Origin: Lachnospiraceae bacterium
GTDB taxonomy: Bacteria; Bacillota; Clostridia; Lachnospirales; Lachnospiraceae
Assembly (NCBI GenBank): GCA_009787745.1
Contig: WQST01000100.1
Coordinates: 1-8,372, forward strand
Length of the DNA: 8,372 bases
Direction of reading: 5' to 3'
In this document: in pieces, positions 6,350 to 8,372 of the stretch
Numbering within the stretch: position 1 is the stretch's first letter
Layout of the letters: every line of letters begins with the position of its first letter
The notes under the pieces: generated by a model
What the model saw: the letters and a program-made list of their open reading frames with translations, nothing else
Databases searched by the model: none
Told to the model about the DNA's origin: nothing
Position numbers and translations under genes: made by a program

Positions 6350-7651
6350 ATGAACATTTATGAAATCGGCCATCGTGCCAAAGACGCATCATACTTAATG
6401 CAAAAACTCACATCGACCGACAAGAATAATACTTTAGAAGAAGCGGCTGTTGCTTTGCTTAATGATTGTGAGCGTATCCTTCAGGCGAACACCCGTGATA
6501 TTGCCGCCGCGACCGCCGCGGGGATGCATCCCGGACTTATTGACAGGCTCAGGCTATCGGAGGAACGCGTTAAATCAATGGCGCAGGGGTTAAGGGAAAT
6601 CGCTCTATTGCCCGATCCGATTGATGAAGAACTGGAAAGCTTTGAACGGCCGAATGGGCTTAGGATTAAGAAAATCAGAGTTCCGCTTGGTGTTATCGGG
6701 GTCATTTTTGAATCACGCCCGAATGTGACGGCGGATGCTTTCGGACTATGTTTTAAAGCGGGTAATGCGATTGTTTTGAAGGGCGGTAAGGACGCGCTTA
6801 ACAGTAATAAAGAGATTGCGCATTCCCTTAGAAGTGCTTTGGCACGAACGATCAATGCGCCTGATGCTTTACAGCTTATTGAATCAAGTGACCGGTCGTT
6901 TATGAATGAATTTATGCGCCTTAACCGCTATATCGACGTTCTCATTCCTCGCGGCGGAAGCGGCTTGATTCAGGCAGTAATCGAGAACAGCACAATACCG
7001 GTTATCGAAACGGGAACAGGGAATTGCCATATCTATGTTGATGAAAGTGCGGATGTCAGTAAAGCCGTACCGATTATCGTCAACGCCAAAACACAGCGGA
7101 TTGGGGTTTGTAACGCCTGTGAATCGCTGGTGGTTCATGATAGTATTTTGAAGGAATTAATGGAGAAATTGGTTCCCGCTTTGGCGCCGTTCCATGTTGA
7201 GTTACGTTGTGACGAAGCTTGTGTTAATGCTTTGGCAAGTCTTTCCGTCGGGACGTTTTTGGATGCGGATGAAGATATCCAAAAAATGCTGACGGGTGTC
7301 GTTAGGGTTAGCGATGATGATTATGCGGAAGAATTCCTTGATTATATTTTATCAGTCAAAACCGTAAATAGTGTTTCGCAAGCGATTGATCATGTTAATA
7401 TTTATAATACTAAGCATTCGGATGCGATTATCGCGGAAGATAAATATGCGATTGACCGGTTCAAGAAAGAGGTTGATGCGGCTTGTGTTTATGTCAATAC
7501 TTCGACGAGATTTACGGATGGTTATGAGTTCGGGCTGGGAGCGGAGATTGGGATAAGTACGCAGAAACTTCATGCCCGCGGGCCGATGGGGCTTAGGGAG
7601 ATGACCAGTTATAAGTATACGGTTGAGAGTGATTATTTAGCCAGACCTTAG
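6350..7651 (+). CDS. proA: Gamma-glutamyl phosphate reductase (glutamate-5-semialdehyde dehydrogenase)
   Basis: Second enzyme of proline synthesis from glutamate: NADPH-dependent reduction of gamma-glutamyl phosphate to glutamate-5-semialdehyde, which cyclises to pyrroline-5-carboxylate. It is cytosolic and has the aldehyde dehydrogenase fold. At 433 residues it is full length. Motifs: PLGVIGVIFESRPNVTADAF at 112-131, FKAGNAIVLKGGKDA at 135-149, VLIPRGGSGLI at 197-207, the catalytic cysteine C254 in QRIGVCNACESL, the ProA signature region ending NTKHSDAI at 353-360, and GLGAEIGISTQKLHARGPMGL at 395-415. AAAGGA at 6338-6343 stands 6 bases before the ATG and fixes the start. proB, which makes the substrate and is often the neighbour, is absent: the cyclo-ligase gene is upstream and a convergent potD-like gene downstream. 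I see no proline-related regulatory element upstream. Confidence 0.97.
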   Translation: MNIYEIGHRAKDASYLMQKLTSTDKNNTLEEAAVALLNDCERILQANTRDIAAATAAGMHPGLIDRLRLSEERVKSMAQGLREIALLPDPIDEELESFERPNGLRIKKIRVPLGVIGVIFESRPNVTADAFGLCFKAGNAIVLKGGKDALNSNKEIAHSLRSALARTINAPDALQLIESSDRSFMNEFMRLNRYIDVLIPRGGSGLIQAVIENSTIPVIETGTGNCHIYVDESADVSKAVPIIVNAKTQRIGVCNACESLVVHDSILKELMEKLVPALAPFHVELRCDEACVNALASLSVGTFLDADEDIQKMLTGVVRVSDDDYAEEFLDYILSVKTVNSVSQAIDHVNIYNTKHSDAIIAEDKYAIDRFKKEVDAACVYVNTSTRFTDGYEFGLGAEIGISTQKLHARGPMGLREMTSYKYTVESDYLARP

Positions 7652-7694
7652 CAGATGTTAAAAGAGTGTTGAGATTGATTTAAGCTTATGCCGC

Positions 7695-7830
7695 GTGGAT
7701 GATCTCGATATTCTATCTGTAACCCGCTCTCGCTCTGTGAATAACGTTGCGTTACATAGGGTGACAAAGGACGTCACCCAAGTAACGACGTTATTCAAAG
7801 GTTACTGATAGAAAATCGAATCATCCTCAC
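7695..7830. repeat. Long imperfect palindrome (about 136 bp) between convergent genes
   Basis: The 226-bp gap between proA and the potD-like gene holds no gene; most of it is one large inverted repeat. Matched blocks from outside in: GTGGATGAT (7695-7703) with ATCATCCTCAC (7820-7830); TCGATATTCTATCTGTAACC (7705-7724) with GGTTACTGATAGAAAATCGA (7800-7819); GAATAACG (7739-7746) with CGTTATTC (7789-7796); CGTTAC (7750-7755) with GTAACG (7782-7787); and a perfect GGGTGAC (7759-7765) with GTCACCC (7773-7779), leaving a 7-base loop. The left arm carries an extra stretch including a tandem CGCTCT-CGCTCT (7725-7736) with no counterpart on the right. There are no T-runs at the stem ends, so it is not a standard terminator, though the transcribed hairpin may end or protect both converging transcripts. 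A MITE-like origin is an alternative. Confidence 0.75.
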
Positions 7831-7877
7831 GACTTTACTTTGATGGTTCTGTAAATTCTGTGGTGATTCTGAAAGTT

Positions 7878-8372
7878 TTATTTTGATTTTACTTCTTTCC
7901 AAAAATTATTGTATAATTCGTCGCCTTCGGGTCCTAGGTAGCGGTAGCTTTCTAAGCCATAGTAGCTATCTAAGTCAGGGAAGGCAATCTCAGAGTTTCT
8001 GATTTCGATGTCTTCAATCATATTGCGGGCAGTTTCATTAGGTGTTGAATAGGTAATGTACTCAAAGTTCATGAGGGCAATCTCGGGACGGCACATAAAA
8101 TCAATAAATTTCTCCGCATTTTCCAAATTCGCGGCGTTCTTGGTTATAACCCAGGAATCAATCCAGACATTAGTCCCTTCTTTCGGGATGACGTATTGAA
8201 GGTCAGGATTTTCACGCCGGGTAAAAATCGCTTCGCCTGAGAAGATAACGCCGATGGCGGCTTCATTCCCGATCATTTTGTCGCGCACTTGATCGACGAC
8301 ATAGGCTTGGACAAGCGGCTTTTGCGCTAATAAAGCATCTCTGGCAATAATCAATTCATTTTCAGAAACGGA
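7878..8372 (-). CDS. potD: Spermidine/putrescine ABC transporter substrate-binding protein (PotD-like), truncated at window edge
   Basis: Extracytoplasmic binding protein that would deliver polyamines to a PotABC importer. Only the C-terminal 164 residues are here. The frame stays open to the right edge, so the TTG at 8354-8352 is an internal Leu codon; the signal peptide and N-lobe lie outside. Seen in order: NEAAIGVIFSGEA, where PotD has a Trp-containing ligand strand and this copy has Phe; VIPKEGTNVWIDSWVITKNA, containing the W-x-D pair that in E. coli PotD contacts the polyamine amine; NAEKFIDFMCRPEIA; and EYITYSTPNETAR, the typical PotD end region. Together these separate it from iron or sugar binding proteins, but putrescine versus spermidine cannot be decided. 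The potABC genes, if linked, would lie beyond the right edge. It converges on proA across the 7695-7830 palindrome. Confidence 0.9.
   Translation of the reverse strand, partial: SVSENELIIARDALLAQKPLVQAYVVDQVRDKMIGNEAAIGVIFSGEAIFTRRENPDLQYVIPKEGTNVWIDSWVITKNAANLENAEKFIDFMCRPEIALMNFEYITYSTPNETARNMIEDIEIRNSEIAFPDLDSYYGLESYRYLGPEGDELYNNFWKEVKSK

Noticed and set aside
6481..6855. 124-codon antisense open frame within proA
   Set aside because: It is a shadow of proA: low-complexity composition, no recognisable motif, and the sense strand is fully explained by conserved ProA sequence.
7831..7877. Three TTCTG-like units (near 7846, 7855, 7866) as a tandem repeat
   Set aside because: They are short, unevenly spaced and in AT-rich spacer; chance is sufficient.
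8352..8354. TTG as the start of a short 158-residue minus-strand gene
   Set aside because: The frame continues to the right edge and the sequence matches only the C-terminal half of PotD, so the TTG is an internal Leu codon.

Overview
The window looks like a chromosomal segment of an anaerobic Gram-positive bacterium of the Clostridia (Bacillota). The evidence is a high-molecular-weight rubredoxin (flavoprotein plus short rubredoxin), a domain-permuted family 3 glycoside hydrolase of the Ruminococcus/Butyrivibrio type, a DUF896 (YnzC-like) protein, a cysteine-variant Lgt, AAGGAG-type ribosome binding sites and moderately AT-rich DNA. Placement below class level is inference. I see no rRNA, tRNA, CRISPR array, phage gene or transposase.

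Layout. Positions 1-1102 (+) hold the C-terminal part of a membrane-bound diguanylate cyclase that runs off the left edge. Positions 1150-1776 (+) encode an Hrb-type flavin/rubredoxin protein. A degenerate palindromic repeat fills most of the gap at 1777-1888. Positions 1889-4714 (+) encode a large, apparently cytoplasmic GH3 beta-glycosidase with reversed domain order. A half-length relative of the same repeat lies in the gap after it. Positions 4786-7651 (+) form a compact likely operon: lgt, a DUF896 gene, 5-formyltetrahydrofolate cyclo-ligase and proA, with gaps of 27 bp, an 8-bp overlap and 15 bp. Positions 7652-7877 are non-coding and contain a roughly 136-bp imperfect palindrome between convergent genes. 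Positions 7878-8372 (-) are the C-terminal half of a PotD-like polyamine-binding protein that runs off the right edge.

The genes are largely housekeeping or general metabolism: c-di-GMP signalling, flavin/rubredoxin electron transfer, oligosaccharide hydrolysis, lipoprotein modification, folate salvage, proline synthesis and polyamine uptake. The four-gene cluster is linked by spacing rather than by one pathway. I do not see a novel multi-gene system. The most unusual material is non-coding (two related palindromic repeats and a separate long palindrome), followed by substitutions in the Lgt signature and an extra C-terminal domain on the GH3 enzyme.
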